DNA of 64,000 bases from Arthrobacter sp. Leaf141 (GCF_001424565.1 NZ_LMOL01000023.1:62001-126000), one strand, 5' to 3'. Shown: positions 18,000 to 27,418, numbered from the stretch's first letter. The notes: a model not told the origin generated them from the letters alone. Program-made: numbers and translations.

Positions 18000-18809
18000 T
18001 CAGGGCCGCGCCCGGAGCTCCCAGAAAGCCACCGCGGACGCCGCCGCCACGTTCAACGAATCAACGCCCCGCCGCATCGGGATCTTCACGGCAAGATCCA
18101 CGGCTGCCAGGGTTTCCGGGCTCATGCCGGCACCCTCCGTTCCCAGGACCAGCGCCAGCTTGTCCGGGTTCCGGGCCGCCACCGCGTCCACGTCCTCGGC
18201 GTCCGCCGTCAGTTCCAGGGCCGCCACGGTGAAACCGTGCTCCTTGAGCACTGCCAGGTCGCCGGGCCAGTCCGTCAGCCGCGCCCAGGGCACCTGGAAG
18301 ACGGTACCCATGCTGACTCGGACGCTGCGGCGGTACAGGGGGTCCCCGCACCGTGGCGAAACGAGGACGGCGTCCAGGTCCAGGGCCGCCGCTGAACGGA
18401 AGATGGCGCCGACGTTGGTGTGGTCCACGATGTCTTCCAGGACCGCCACCCGGCGGGCGCCGGCGAGGATGGTGGCCAACGGCACCGGCGCGGGCCGCTG
18501 CATGGCGGCCATGGCCCCCCGGTGCAGGTGGAATCCGGTGATCTCCTCCAGCACAGCGGCAGTGCCGATGAAGGCCGGCACTTCCGGGTGGGCGGCCAGG
18601 ACGTCCTGGAGATCCGCCAGCCACTTTTCGGCCAGGAAAAAGGACCTCGGCCGGTGGCCTGCTGCCAACGCGCGGCGCAGCACCCGGGAGGACTCGGCGA
18701 TGTACATGCCTTCTGCGGGCTCCCGGAGCTTGCGCAGGTGCACGTCGGTGAGCTGGGTGTAGTCGGAGACGCGCGGGTCTTCGGCGGTCTCGAGGTAGTG
18801 GAGGGTCAC
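18000..18809 (-). CDS. SpoU/TrmH-family RNA 2'-O-methyltransferase
   Basis: A 269-residue RNA ribose methyltransferase. It has an N-terminal substrate-binding domain (about residues 20-105) and the knotted SPOUT domain with motif 1 DHTNVGAIFRSAAAL, motif 2 LGTEGAGMSPETL and motif 3 IPMRRGVDSLNVAAASAV, the SAM-binding knot. The RNA target (23S rRNA or tRNA) cannot be told. The start is GTG 18809, 7 nt after the stop of the sulfite-exporter-like gene, so it is the third gene of an operon with an ABC ATPase and that membrane protein. Confidence 0.9.
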   Translation of the reverse strand: MTLHYLETAEDPRVSDYTQLTDVHLRKLREPAEGMYIAESSRVLRRALAAGHRPRSFFLAEKWLADLQDVLAAHPEVPAFIGTAAVLEEITGFHLHRGAMAAMQRPAPVPLATILAGARRVAVLEDIVDHTNVGAIFRSAAALDLDAVLVSPRCGDPLYRRSVRVSMGTVFQVPWARLTDWPGDLAVLKEHGFTVAALELTADAEDVDAVAARNPDKLALVLGTEGAGMSPETLAAVDLAVKIPMRRGVDSLNVAAASAVAFWELRARP

Positions 18810-18816
18810 GGGGTGA

Positions 18817-19602
18817 TTATTTCAGCAGGTTGGCGACCATAAAGCCCATGGCCACCAGGCCCAGGACGAAGATCACACCGCGGAGCACTGCGGGCTTCAG
18901 TTTCCGGCCCACTTTCGCGCCCACCAGTCCACCCACCGTGGAGGTGACGGCGATCAGAAGGACCACCAGCCAGTGGATCCGGTCAAAGGCGAAGAGCAGG
19001 TAGGACAGGGCAGCCACCAGGTTCACGCCGAGCACCAGGACATTTTTCATGGCGTTGGCGTTCTGGATGGTGCCCTTGAGGAAGACCCCCAGGATGCCCA
19101 CCAGGAGGATGCCCTGGGCGGCCACAAAGTAGCCGCCGTACACCCCGGCCAGGAACACCAGCACCACCAGGAGCAGGCCGTGCCGTTTGTCCCGGACCGC
19201 CTGTTCCGGATCGGACTCGCGGTTGCGGACCCATGCCTGCAGCCGGGGCTGGAACACCACCATCAGGAGCGCGAGGACCAGCAGCACCGGCGCGACGTAG
19301 TGGAACACCTGTTCGGGGAGGTGCAGCAGCAGCCACGCGCCGGAGATGCCGCCCAGCAGGGACGCCGGCAGGAGCTTAAGCAGCTGCCGGCCGCGGCCCC
19401 TGAGTTCGCGGCGGTAGCCGAACGCACCGGCCGCAGTGCCGAACACCAGGCCCATGGCATTGGACATCGACGCCACCACCGGGGTCACGCCCAGTGCAAT
19501 GAGCACCGGGAACGTCACCAGCGTGCCGGAGCCCACCACCGCGTTGATGGTGCCGGCCCAGAGCCCGGCGATGGACACAAAGATGCTGCTGAGGAGGTCC
19601 AC
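18817..19602 (-). CDS. TauE/SafE-family membrane transporter
   Basis: A 261-residue protein with about eight hydrophobic segments in two repeats. The first opens with GLWAGTINAVVGSGTLVTFP and the second with FLAGVYGGYFVAAQGILLVG, the duplicated motif of the TauE/SafE family of putative sulfite or anion exporters. The start is GTG 19602. It follows the ABC ATPase gene by 16 nt with a GGAG upstream, and is followed by the methyltransferase. The substrate is unknown. Confidence 0.9.
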   Translation of the reverse strand: MDLLSSIFVSIAGLWAGTINAVVGSGTLVTFPVLIALGVTPVVASMSNAMGLVFGTAAGAFGYRRELRGRGRQLLKLLPASLLGGISGAWLLLHLPEQVFHYVAPVLLVLALLMVVFQPRLQAWVRNRESDPEQAVRDKRHGLLLVVLVFLAGVYGGYFVAAQGILLVGILGVFLKGTIQNANAMKNVLVLGVNLVAALSYLLFAFDRIHWLVVLLIAVTSTVGGLVGAKVGRKLKPAVLRGVIFVLGLVAMGFMVANLLK

Positions 19603-19618
19603 GCCGCAGGCTCCGGGG

Positions 19619-20404
19619 TCAGTGGCGGGCGACGGCGGCGTACCGGCCGGCGTTGACGCTCACGTCGAGGTCCAGGCCGAAGGTCCGGCTCAGGTTCGCA
19701 CCGGTCAGTACCTCTTCGATGGGGCCTGAGGCCACCACTCCCGCATCGCGGAGCAGCATGGCGTGCGTGAAGCCGGGCGGGACTTCCTCGAGGTGGTGTG
19801 TGACCAGGATCATGGCCGGGGCCGCCTCATCGCGGGCCAGTTGGCTGAGCCGGTGGACCAGGTCCTCGCGGCCGCCGAGGTCCAGGCCAGCTCCTGGCTC
19901 ATCCAGGAGCAGTAGTTCGGGATCCGTCATGAGGGCGCGGGCGATCTGGACCCGCTTCCGTTCACCCTCGGACAGGGACACGAAACGGCGGTTGAGCATC
20001 GGGCCCATGCCCCATTCGTTCAGGAGCCGGAAGGCCCGCCGTTCGTCGTCCTTCTCGTAGCCTTCACGCCAGCGGCCGGTCACGCCATAGGCGGCGGTGA
20101 CCACCACGTTCAGGACGGTTTCATCCCCGGGGATCTGGTTGGCCAGCGCGGCTGAGGAAAGGCCGATGCGGGGCCGGAGTTCAAAGACGTCCACAGCGCC
20201 CAGGACCTCGTCCAGAATGCCGGCGGTGCCGCTGCTGGGGTGCAGCCTGGCCGCGGCGATCTGGAGCAGCGTGGTCTTGCCGGCGCCGTTGGGTCCCAGG
20301 ATGACCCACCGCTCACCCTCCTTGACCTGCCAGTCCACCTTGTCCAGGAGCGTCTTGGCTCCACGCACAACGCTGACGGCGGCCAATTCAAGAACATCAC
20401 TCAT
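19619..20404 (-). CDS. ABC-type ATPase, stand-alone
   Basis: A 261-residue single ATPase domain: Walker A GPNGAGKTTL, Q-loop region, signature LSEGERKRVQIAR (E replacing G), Walker B LLLLDEPGAGLD and H-loop THHLEE. No cognate ABC permease is adjacent; the next gene is a TauE-type protein that does not normally use ATP. It resembles YlmA / molybdate-type ModF-like ATPases, but the role is unclear. ATG 20404 is chosen because TAGTGT, a likely -10 box at 20413-20418, overlaps the alternative GTG. It heads the ABC, TauE, SpoU operon. Confidence 0.88.
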   Translation of the reverse strand: MSDVLELAAVSVVRGAKTLLDKVDWQVKEGERWVILGPNGAGKTTLLQIAAARLHPSSGTAGILDEVLGAVDVFELRPRIGLSSAALANQIPGDETVLNVVVTAAYGVTGRWREGYEKDDERRAFRLLNEWGMGPMLNRRFVSLSEGERKRVQIARALMTDPELLLLDEPGAGLDLGGREDLVHRLSQLARDEAAPAMILVTHHLEEVPPGFTHAMLLRDAGVVASGPIEEVLTGANLSRTFGLDLDVSVNAGRYAAVARH

Positions 20405-20412
20405 AGGAATAG

Positions 20413-20418
20413 ACACTA
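20413..20418 (-). promoter_or_regulatory. Predicted leaderless -10 of the ABC/TauE/SpoU operon
   Basis: TAGTGT on the minus strand, 8 nt before ATG 20404. Confidence 0.45.
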
Positions 20419-20480
20419 GGACAAATAAGAGGCGGACTGCTAACCGGTGCGCACCGGCGCAGCGGGCCGCTGCCGCTCGC

Positions 20481-20486
20481 TAAGAT
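20481..20486 (+). promoter_or_regulatory. Leaderless -10 box of serB
   Basis: TAAGAT, close to consensus, 7 nt before the serB ATG. Confidence 0.6.
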
Positions 20487-20493
20487 TGCAGGC

Positions 20494-21387
20494 ATGACTT
20501 CGAACGTAACCGCCGTCAGCTATGGCCGGAACATGACCGCTGAAGCACTGGACCGGCTGGGGTCCGTCCTTACCGCCGCCGGTGTTTCCCCGCAGCCCGG
20601 AACCACGTCCGGGGACGCCCGTTACCAGGTCCACATTGCCGATCTTTCCCTGCCGGACGCCACCGCCGCCGGACTGGCCGGCCTGCGCCGGGCCGTGGCG
20701 GATGCGGCCATCCCGGGAGTTGACACCGCACTGGTTCCGGCCGGCCTCCGGGCCGCCGGCCGGAAGCTGCTGATCATGGATGTTGACTCCACCCTCATCC
20801 AGCAGGAAGTCATCGAACTCCTGGCAGCGTACGCCGGCAAGCGCGAGGAGGTGGCTGCCGTGACGGAAGCCGCCATGCGCGGCGAGCTCGACTTCGCCCA
20901 AAGCCTGCATGCCCGGGTGGCGGTCCTCGCCGGGCTGCCGGCCGACGTCGTCACTTCCGTCCGGTATGAGGTGAAACTCAGTGAGGGGGCCGCGGAACTC
21001 GTTGCAGCGTTCAAGGCCGCAGGCCATGTGGTGGCGGTGGTCTCCGGCGGCTTCAACCAGATCCTGGCGCCGATCGCGGCCGACCTGGGCCTGGACTACT
21101 GGCAGGCCAACGAGCTGGAAATTGTGGACGGCGCGCTGACCGGGAAGGTCCTGGGCGCCGTGGTGGACCGGGCGGCCAAGGAGAAGTACCTGCGGGAGTG
21201 GGCTGCTGCCGAGGGCATCGCCCTGGAGCACACGGTGGCGGTGGGTGACGGCGCCAACGACCTGGACATGCTGGGTGCGGCCGGAATCGGGGTGGCGTTC
21301 AACGCCAAGCCGGCCGTCCGCGCCGTGGCCGACGCCGCCGTCAACATGCCGTACCTGGACGCCGTCCGCCACGTCGCGGGCGTCTGA
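20494..21387 (+). CDS. serB: Phosphoserine phosphatase
   Basis: A 297-residue HAD phosphatase catalysing the last step of serine synthesis (phosphoserine to serine + Pi). It has motif I DVDSTLIQQE (catalytic Asp in the first DVD), motif II SGGFNQI and motif IV GDGANDLDML with the metal ligands. The N-terminal 90 residues are a regulatory or dimerisation extension as in actinobacterial SerB. ATG 20494 has TAAGAT 7 nt upstream and no Shine-Dalgarno. It converges on the SDR gene across a long palindrome. Confidence 0.95.
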   Translation: MTSNVTAVSYGRNMTAEALDRLGSVLTAAGVSPQPGTTSGDARYQVHIADLSLPDATAAGLAGLRRAVADAAIPGVDTALVPAGLRAAGRKLLIMDVDSTLIQQEVIELLAAYAGKREEVAAVTEAAMRGELDFAQSLHARVAVLAGLPADVVTSVRYEVKLSEGAAELVAAFKAAGHVVAVVSGGFNQILAPIAADLGLDYWQANELEIVDGALTGKVLGAVVDRAAKEKYLREWAAAEGIALEHTVAVGDGANDLDMLGAAGIGVAFNAKPAVRAVADAAVNMPYLDAVRHVAGV

Positions 21388-21394
21388 CCCTTAA

Positions 21395-21457
21395 CCGCGA
21401 GATGGCACTTCGCGGCAATGTCCGGGAGGATCATTGCCGCGAAGTGCCATCTCGCGG
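21395..21457. repeat. 26-bp perfect inverted repeat between convergent genes (REP-like)
   Basis: Two 26-nt arms (21395-21420 and 21432-21457) match with no error around an 11-nt loop. There is no T tract. Length and position between convergent genes suggest a REP-type intergenic palindrome that may also end transcription. I noticed no second copy in the window. Confidence 0.8.
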
Positions 21458-21471
21458 AGGGGCAGGAAAGG

Positions 21472-22230
21472 CTAGCTTGCAGGCCCGCTCTTGCCGAAGT
21501 AGTCGGCGCCGCCGGCGTATTCGGTGTGGCCGGGTTCGACGTCGGCCGTGGCCATGCCCGCAACGACCTCGGCGAACTCCTCGACGGAGTACAGCTTTCC
21601 GGCTTCCGCCCGGCGTGCCTCGATGGCACCCGGGGTGGAGCGGTCCAGCAGTGTGGCCGTGACTGTTCCCTCGATCATGTCGCCGGAGACCACCACCAGG
21701 GTGATGCCCTTCTCAGCCAGTCCGGGGACCAGTTCGCGCAGTGCGTCCTCGCCGGCACGCTTGCTGCGGGCCACCCCTTCGTAAGCGGGCATGGTGGGGA
21801 CAGTGTTGATGAAGTGGGCCTGGTGGCTGGTGACAAACACCACGCGGGAGCCTTCGTTCATCAGCGGCACTGCCGCGTTGAGCATGTTCACCTGCGCGTC
21901 GCGGTTCAGCCGCAGCGCGTAATCCTCGCCCATGCCGGCCTCCATGCCGCCGGAAGCGTTCAGCACCAGGATGTCCAGGGTGCCGAAGTTTTCCATTGCG
22001 GCGCTGGCCAGCGCGTGCACACCCTCCTCGGTGGTGAGGTCGGCGCCAACGGCCACGGCACGGCCGCCGGCTGCTTCGATGCCTGCAACCACCTTGTTGG
22101 CGCGCGGCGCCTTCTGGCGGTAGTTGACCACAACGGCGGCGCCCTCGCCGGCGAGTATTTTGGCGACGTCAGCGCCGATGCCGCGGGAAGATCCGGTGAC
22201 GATCGCGGTTTTGTTGTCCAGCAGTCCCAT
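21472..22230 (-). CDS. SDR-family oxidoreductase
   Basis: A 252-residue classical-type short-chain dehydrogenase with TGSSRGIGADVA for NAD(P) and LVLNASGGMEAGM in place of NNAG. The active-site region is VFVTSHQAH then YEGVARSKRAGEDAL: the Tyr-to-Lys distance is 7 instead of 4, so the Tyr may not be the canonical proton donor. ATG 22230 has AAAAGGAGC upstream. It lies downstream of fabG on the same strand with a gap of about 120 nt. The substrate is unknown. Confidence 0.88.
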   Translation of the reverse strand: MGLLDNKTAIVTGSSRGIGADVAKILAGEGAAVVVNYRQKAPRANKVVAGIEAAGGRAVAVGADLTTEEGVHALASAAMENFGTLDILVLNASGGMEAGMGEDYALRLNRDAQVNMLNAAVPLMNEGSRVVFVTSHQAHFINTVPTMPAYEGVARSKRAGEDALRELVPGLAEKGITLVVVSGDMIEGTVTATLLDRSTPGAIEARRAEAGKLYSVEEFAEVVAGMATADVEPGHTEYAGGADYFGKSGPAS

Positions 22231-22349
22231 GGGGCTCCTTTTGTTTGAAACGTCTAAATTGCTCTCGGCCTGCCATCCATCATGCCAGCGGTCAGGACCG
22301 ATTCCCTTGTCCGACCCCTCCAAAGAAGGCCAGTACGGCTAGTTGCCCG

Positions 22350-23141
<792 letters not shown>

Positions 23142-23225
23142 TTAGCGCCCGGCCCGGCCGGCGTTTGGGTGCCACTGCCGATGGTGAGAGAATTGAGGGA
23201 AGCCTTTGGAGCGTGATCTGCCACC

Positions 23226-23657
23226 ATGACCCTTGAAAACCATGCGGGACAACCCGTGCCCGGAGAACCGGGCCGGTTTTCCGGCGATGCGGAAGTGCAC
23301 AGCATCACAGAGGCAGGCGGCGCCCACTCCGAGGCCATCCGGCAACGCATGATCAAGTACGCGGTGGCCATGGGCATCCGCATGGTCTGCCTGGTCCTGA
23401 TCTTTGTGGTGGATGGCTGGTTCAAGATCATTCCCATCGCGGGCGCGGTCTTCCTTCCCTGGTTCGCCGTGATCATCGCCAACGGTGATGACACCGCCGC
23501 AGGCCACAGCGATTCGCTGATCGACGCGGCGCCGCTGGCCGAACTGGACAGCCCGTTGGCCGGACCCGCGGAACCGCCGGCAGGCAGCGAAGTCCTGCAG
23601 GGAGAACTGGTGGAAGACACCGACGACGACAACCCGGAAGAGGGCCGCCGACCTTGA
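23226..23657 (+). CDS. DUF3099-domain membrane protein
   Basis: A 143-residue protein of unknown function found across actinobacteria. The domain core HSITEAGGAHSEAIRQRM leads into two adjacent hydrophobic segments (about residues 47-67 and 70-85) that form a membrane hairpin, then an acidic, Pro/Ala-rich tail (VEDTDDDNPEEG). It is first in an operon with a small Cys-containing protein and a SURF1 protein; the next start overlaps its stop. Confidence 0.88.
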   Translation: MTLENHAGQPVPGEPGRFSGDAEVHSITEAGGAHSEAIRQRMIKYAVAMGIRMVCLVLIFVVDGWFKIIPIAGAVFLPWFAVIIANGDDTAAGHSDSLIDAAPLAELDSPLAGPAEPPAGSEVLQGELVEDTDDDNPEEGRRP

Positions 23658-23923
23658 GTATCTTCGACCTGGCAGCGGGGCTGCCACCAGCTTCCGCCGG
23701 CCCCGGCGCGGTCTGTTCCCGCAAGGCCTGCCGTGCGCAGGCGTCGTGGCAACTGCTGTGGAACAACCCGAAAATACACCCGCCGGAGCGCCGCAAGACC
23801 TGGCTGGCCTGCGCCGAGCACCGCGGCTGGCTGGAGGACTACCTCCAGACCCGCGGGCTGTGGAAGGAAACCATCCCGATGCCGGCCGCACCCACCACCG
23901 GCCCCATGGAGCATGAGCGCTGA
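23654..23923 (+). CDS. Small conserved protein with possible zinc-binding cysteines
   Basis: An 89-residue protein starting at TTG 23654, overlapping the previous stop. It carries CSRKAC, a Trp-rich segment, then CAEHRGWLEDYL, a Cys/His pattern that could bind a metal. Close homologues in actinobacteria are often labelled acetone carboxylase, a name with no basis I can see in this sequence. Its function is unknown; position before surf1 in a tight operon hints at a link to the membrane or respiratory oxidase assembly. Confidence 0.75.
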   Translation: MSIFDLAAGLPPASAGPGAVCSRKACRAQASWQLLWNNPKIHPPERRKTWLACAEHRGWLEDYLQTRGLWKETIPMPAAPTTGPMEHER

Positions 23924-24820
23924 ATGTACCGTTTCCTTTTTTCCAGCAAATGGCTGGGCTACCTTCTGCTGGCTGCGGTCTTCGCCACCGCCTGCGTGTT
24001 CCTTGGCCGCTGGCAGATGGACCGTCGCGCCGAGACCCTCGCGGAAATCAACCGGGTGGTGACCAACTACTCCGCCACACCCGTCCCCTTTGCTGACGTC
24101 CGGGACCAGTTCACCAGCCTCGATCCCGCCCGGGAATGGACGCAGGTGACGCTCACCGGGACCTACGACGTGGCCGGGCAGCGGATTGTCCGGAACCGGC
24201 CGCTCAACGGCCAGCCCGGCTACGAAGTGGTGGTCCCGCTCCGGCTGTCAACAGGTGAAACGGTGGTGGTTGACCGGGGCTGGCTGCCCATCGGCAACAA
24301 AAACCCCGGCAGCCCCGATTCGATCCCGGCGCCCCCGTCCGGTGAGGTAAGCGCCGTCGTGCGCCTGAAGCATCCCGAACCCGAACTCCAGCGGGGCGCT
24401 CCCGCCGGGCAGTTGGCGTCCATTGACCTGAACGCCTACGGGGGGCAGCTGGATTACCCGCTGCTGACGGGCGCGTACGGCCAGCTCGCCACGGAGACGC
24501 CGGCCAGCGCCGAGATGCCGTTCCCGTTCCCCAAACCGGCCACGGAAGAGGGCACGCACCTTTCCTACTCGCTGCAGTGGTTCGCCTTCGGCGTCCTGAT
24601 GTTTGTGGGGTTCGGGTACGCCGCCCGCCAGCAGGCCCGCAACGCGGCCATCGATGCCGAGGCGGACGCCGCGGCGGAAGCTGACGGGCCGGTCGATTCC
24701 GGCAGCCCCGTACACTCCGCCGCAGCTGCAGCCCGGCGCCGGCCCCCGGCGGCGCGGAAGCGGAAGCACCCCACCGCGGAGGAAGCGGAAGACGCACTCC
24801 TGGACGCGCAAGGATACTGA
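23924..24820 (+). CDS. SURF1-family cytochrome oxidase assembly protein
   Basis: A 298-residue membrane protein. It has an N-terminal transmembrane segment (about residues 10-28) followed by CVFLGRWQMDRR, the SURF1 extracytoplasmic domain (NRPLNGQPGYEVVVPL, VVDRGWLP), and a second transmembrane helix in YSLQWFAFGVLMFVGFGY. SURF1 proteins help place heme a3 in cytochrome c oxidase. An unusual Ala-rich, then strongly basic tail (AARRRPPAARKRKH) extends some 65 residues into the cytosol. It is the last gene of the DUF3099 operon. Confidence 0.92.
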   Translation: MYRFLFSSKWLGYLLLAAVFATACVFLGRWQMDRRAETLAEINRVVTNYSATPVPFADVRDQFTSLDPAREWTQVTLTGTYDVAGQRIVRNRPLNGQPGYEVVVPLRLSTGETVVVDRGWLPIGNKNPGSPDSIPAPPSGEVSAVVRLKHPEPELQRGAPAGQLASIDLNAYGGQLDYPLLTGAYGQLATETPASAEMPFPFPKPATEEGTHLSYSLQWFAFGVLMFVGFGYAARQQARNAAIDAEADAAAEADGPVDSGSPVHSAAAAARRRPPAARKRKHPTAEEAEDALLDAQGY

Positions 24821-24821
24821 A

Positions 24822-24849
24822 AAGGTCCGCCACAATTGTGGCGGACCTT
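24822..24849. terminator. Bidirectional terminator
   Basis: A 28-bp perfect palindrome (half-site AAGGTCCGCCACAA) between the convergent SURF1 and ABC-F genes. T-rich bases follow on both sides (CTTCTC, TTTTC). Confidence 0.88.
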
Positions 24850-24878
24850 CTCAACCGGCAGTGTTCACACCGGGCGGA

Positions 24879-26477
24879 TCACGCCAGGGTGATCAGGTCC
24901 AGGTAGTCTTCGTTCCAGTGGTCCTCGACGCCGTCCGGCAGCAGGACAACACGCTCCGGATTGAGGGCCTCGACGGCCCCCTCATCGTGGCTGACCAGGA
25001 CGACGGCGCCGCTGTAGTTCTTGAGGGCCCCCAGGATCTCGGCGCGGCTGGCCGGGTCCAGGTTGTTGGTGGGCTCGTCCAGGAGCAGTACGTTGGCGCT
25101 GGAAGCCACGATGGTGGCCAGCGCCAGGCGGGTCTTCTCGCCGCCGGACAGCACACCGGCGGGCTTGTCCACGTCATCTCCGGAGAACAGGAACGAACCG
25201 AGGATGCCGCGCACCTCCGCATCCTTCATGTCCGGGGCCGAGGAACGCATGTTTTCAAGGACCGTACGGTCCACGTCCAGGGTTTCGTGTTCCTGGGCGT
25301 AGTAGCCCACCTTGAGGCCGTGGCCGGCGATCACATCACCGGTGTCCGGCTTGTCGACACCGGCGAGCATCCGCAGCAGGGTGGTTTTGCCGGCACCGTT
25401 GAGGCCCAGGATGACCACCTTGGAGCCGCGGTCGATCGCCAGGTCCACGTCAGTGAAGATTTCCAGTGACCCGTAAGACTTGCTGAGGCCCTCCGCGGTG
25501 AGCGGGGTACGGCCGCAGGGTGAGGGGTCCGGGAACCGGAGCGCTGCCACGCGGTCGTTCTCGCGGACTGCTTCCAGGCCGCTGAGCAGCCGTTCGGCTC
25601 GTTTGGCCATGTTCTGGGCAGCGACGGCCTTGGTGGCCTTTGCGCGCATCTTGTTGGCCTGGTCAAAGAGGACCTGGGCCTTCTTTTCGGCGTTGGCACG
25701 CTCGCGCTTGCGTGCCCGCTCGTCGGTTTCGCGCTGGGTGAGGTACCGCTTCCAGTCCATGTTGTAGAAGTCGATCTGAGCCCGGTTGGCATCCAGCAGG
25801 AACACCTTGTTAACCGTGGCTTCAAGCAGTTCGGTGTCGTGGCTGATCACGATCAGGCCGCCCTGGTGGTTCTTCAGGAAGTCACGCAGCCAGGCGATGG
25901 AGTCGGCGTCCAGGTGGTTGGTGGGTTCGTCAAGGAGCATGGTTTCGGCATCCGAGTAGAGGATGCGGGCCAACTCCACACGGCGGCGCTGGCCACCGGA
26001 CAAGGTCTTAAGGGGCTGGTTCAGGAGCCGGTCCGGCAGGGCAAGGTTGGAGCAGATCGCTGCGGCCTCGGCTTCGGCGGCGTACCCGCCGGCGGCCAGG
26101 AACTCGGATTCGAGCCGGTCGTAGCGGTTCATGGCCTTGCGCTGGACCGCGGCGTCGTCGCTGGCCATTTCCTCGTGGGCGAGGCGGAGCTTGCTGACGG
26201 CGATATCCAGGCCGCGGACGGACAGGATCCGGTCCCGTGCCAGCTGTTCCATGTCCGGGGTGCGCGGGTCCTGCGGCAGGTAGCCGATCTCCCCCGTGCG
26301 GGTGACTTTGCCGGCAGCAGGCAGGCCCTCGCCGGCCAGGACCCGGGTCAGCGTGGTTTTGCCGGCACCGTTGCGGCCCACCAGGCCGATTTTGTCGCCC
26401 TTGTCGATCCGGAAGCTCACCTGGTCCATGAGGAGCCGTGCACCGGCACGCAGTTCAAGATCCTGGACAGTAATCAC
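24879..26477 (-). CDS. ABC-F family ATPase (ribosome-associated)
   Basis: A 532-residue soluble protein with two ABC domains: Walker A GRNGAGKTTL and GLNGAGKTTLL, signatures LSGGQRRRVELAR and LSGGEKTRLALA, and Walker B MLLDEPTNHLD and LLLDEPTNNLD. Between them is a charged linker (about residues 245-320) with KRERANAEKKAQ, the ribosome-contacting region of ABC-F proteins. There are no membrane segments. It could be a translation factor (EttA-like) or a resistance/protection factor; the subfamily cannot be told. Start GTG 26477 with GAAAGG upstream. It converges on SURF1. Confidence 0.9.
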   Translation of the reverse strand: MITVQDLELRAGARLLMDQVSFRIDKGDKIGLVGRNGAGKTTLTRVLAGEGLPAAGKVTRTGEIGYLPQDPRTPDMEQLARDRILSVRGLDIAVSKLRLAHEEMASDDAAVQRKAMNRYDRLESEFLAAGGYAAEAEAAAICSNLALPDRLLNQPLKTLSGGQRRRVELARILYSDAETMLLDEPTNHLDADSIAWLRDFLKNHQGGLIVISHDTELLEATVNKVFLLDANRAQIDFYNMDWKRYLTQRETDERARKRERANAEKKAQVLFDQANKMRAKATKAVAAQNMAKRAERLLSGLEAVRENDRVAALRFPDPSPCGRTPLTAEGLSKSYGSLEIFTDVDLAIDRGSKVVILGLNGAGKTTLLRMLAGVDKPDTGDVIAGHGLKVGYYAQEHETLDVDRTVLENMRSSAPDMKDAEVRGILGSFLFSGDDVDKPAGVLSGGEKTRLALATIVASSANVLLLDEPTNNLDPASRAEILGALKNYSGAVVLVSHDEGAVEALNPERVVLLPDGVEDHWNEDYLDLITLA

Positions 26478-26767
26478 AGCAGGTAAGGCCTTTCACAACA
26501 GGGGAACGCCGCAGCCCGCTTCATCGGATCCGGAGCGGGCGGGGCAGAGTGGCCGGAGAACGGCCCACCCAAGTCTACCGTCCATGGCTTCAGCGCATAA
26601 CCGCCGGGGACGGTGCCGTCCATCACCGCACCCGCTGACGGCCTTTGTTTCCACTCTCAGGTTGCCGGCTCCGGCTTTAGTAGGACCCCTACAAAATCCG
26701 GCCACCGCCGCCCCGGTAGCGTCGGCGGTACGAATTGACCTGCTTGTACAACCCCGACAGGACCCCC
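26478..26767. other. Divergent intergenic region before bioY
   Basis: About 290 nt hold the promoters of the ABC-F gene and the bioYMN operon. A small inverted repeat GTAGG/CCTAC with a neighbouring TACAAAAT lies near 26680-26700, and TTGACC then TTGTACAA lie near 26735-26755. I cannot assign a known biotin-repressor operator, and see no gene or riboswitch. Confidence 0.4.
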
Positions 26768-27409
26768 ATGAGCAACACCGCACCCTCCCCCACCAAGACC
26801 CACACCCCGGGCCGGACCCGCTGGAACGCCACGGACCTGGGCCTGATCGCCGTCTTCGCCGCGCTGGTGGCCGCCGCGGCGCTCGCGCCCGCCCTGGCCA
26901 TTACGGGAATCGGCGTCCCCATCACTTTCCAAACCCTGGCGGTGATGCTGACCGGCCTGGTGCTGGGCCCGGCCCGGGCGTTTGCCGCCGTCGGCCTTTA
27001 CGTCCTCCTGGGCCTTGCCGGCCTGCCCATTTTCAGCCTGGGCCGCAGCGGCCTGGCGGTCCTGGCGGGCCCCTCCGCCGGGTACATCATCGCCTTCCCC
27101 ATCGCCGCGGCTGTTGTTGGCTGGCTGGCCACCTTGGTGATCCGCAGGACCACCAAGGCCCGCACGCTGTGGTTCTTCGCCTCCGCCTTGCTGACCAGCG
27201 CCGTGGTGGTCCACTCGCTGGGTGTGGCCGGCATTGCCATCACCACCAAGGCCACCCTGGGCCAGGCATTCCTCAGTGACGCCGTGTTTTACCCGGGAGA
27301 CATTGTCAAGAACATCCTTGCCGCCGGTATCGCCGTCGCCCTGCACCGCGCCTTCCCGGACATCCTGGTGCGGCGTGCCAAGCGCACCGCCCGGCCCGTT
27401 GCCGCGTAG
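26768..27409 (+). CDS. bioY: Biotin ECF transporter S component
   Basis: A 213-residue integral membrane protein binding biotin. BioY motifs: TFQTLAVMLTGLVLGP near residue 55, GLAGLPIFSLGRSGLAVLAG and GPSAGYIIAFP, then FLSDAVFYPGDIVKNILAAG near the C terminus. About six hydrophobic segments. Start ATG 26768 has CAGGA upstream. It precedes bioM by 9 nt and forms with bioM and bioN a complete biotin importer of the energy-coupling-factor type. No biotin synthesis gene (bioA, B, D, F) is in the window. Confidence 0.95.
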   Translation: MSNTAPSPTKTHTPGRTRWNATDLGLIAVFAALVAAAALAPALAITGIGVPITFQTLAVMLTGLVLGPARAFAAVGLYVLLGLAGLPIFSLGRSGLAVLAGPSAGYIIAFPIAAAVVGWLATLVIRRTTKARTLWFFASALLTSAVVVHSLGVAGIAITTKATLGQAFLSDAVFYPGDIVKNILAAGIAVALHRAFPDILVRRAKRTARPVAA

Positions 27410-27418
27410 CCGCGCCGG

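Noticed and set aside
21472..22230. Calling the SDR at 21472 a canonical dehydrogenase
   Set aside because: Its Tyr-Lys spacing (YEGVARSK) differs from YxxxK, so only family-level annotation is given.
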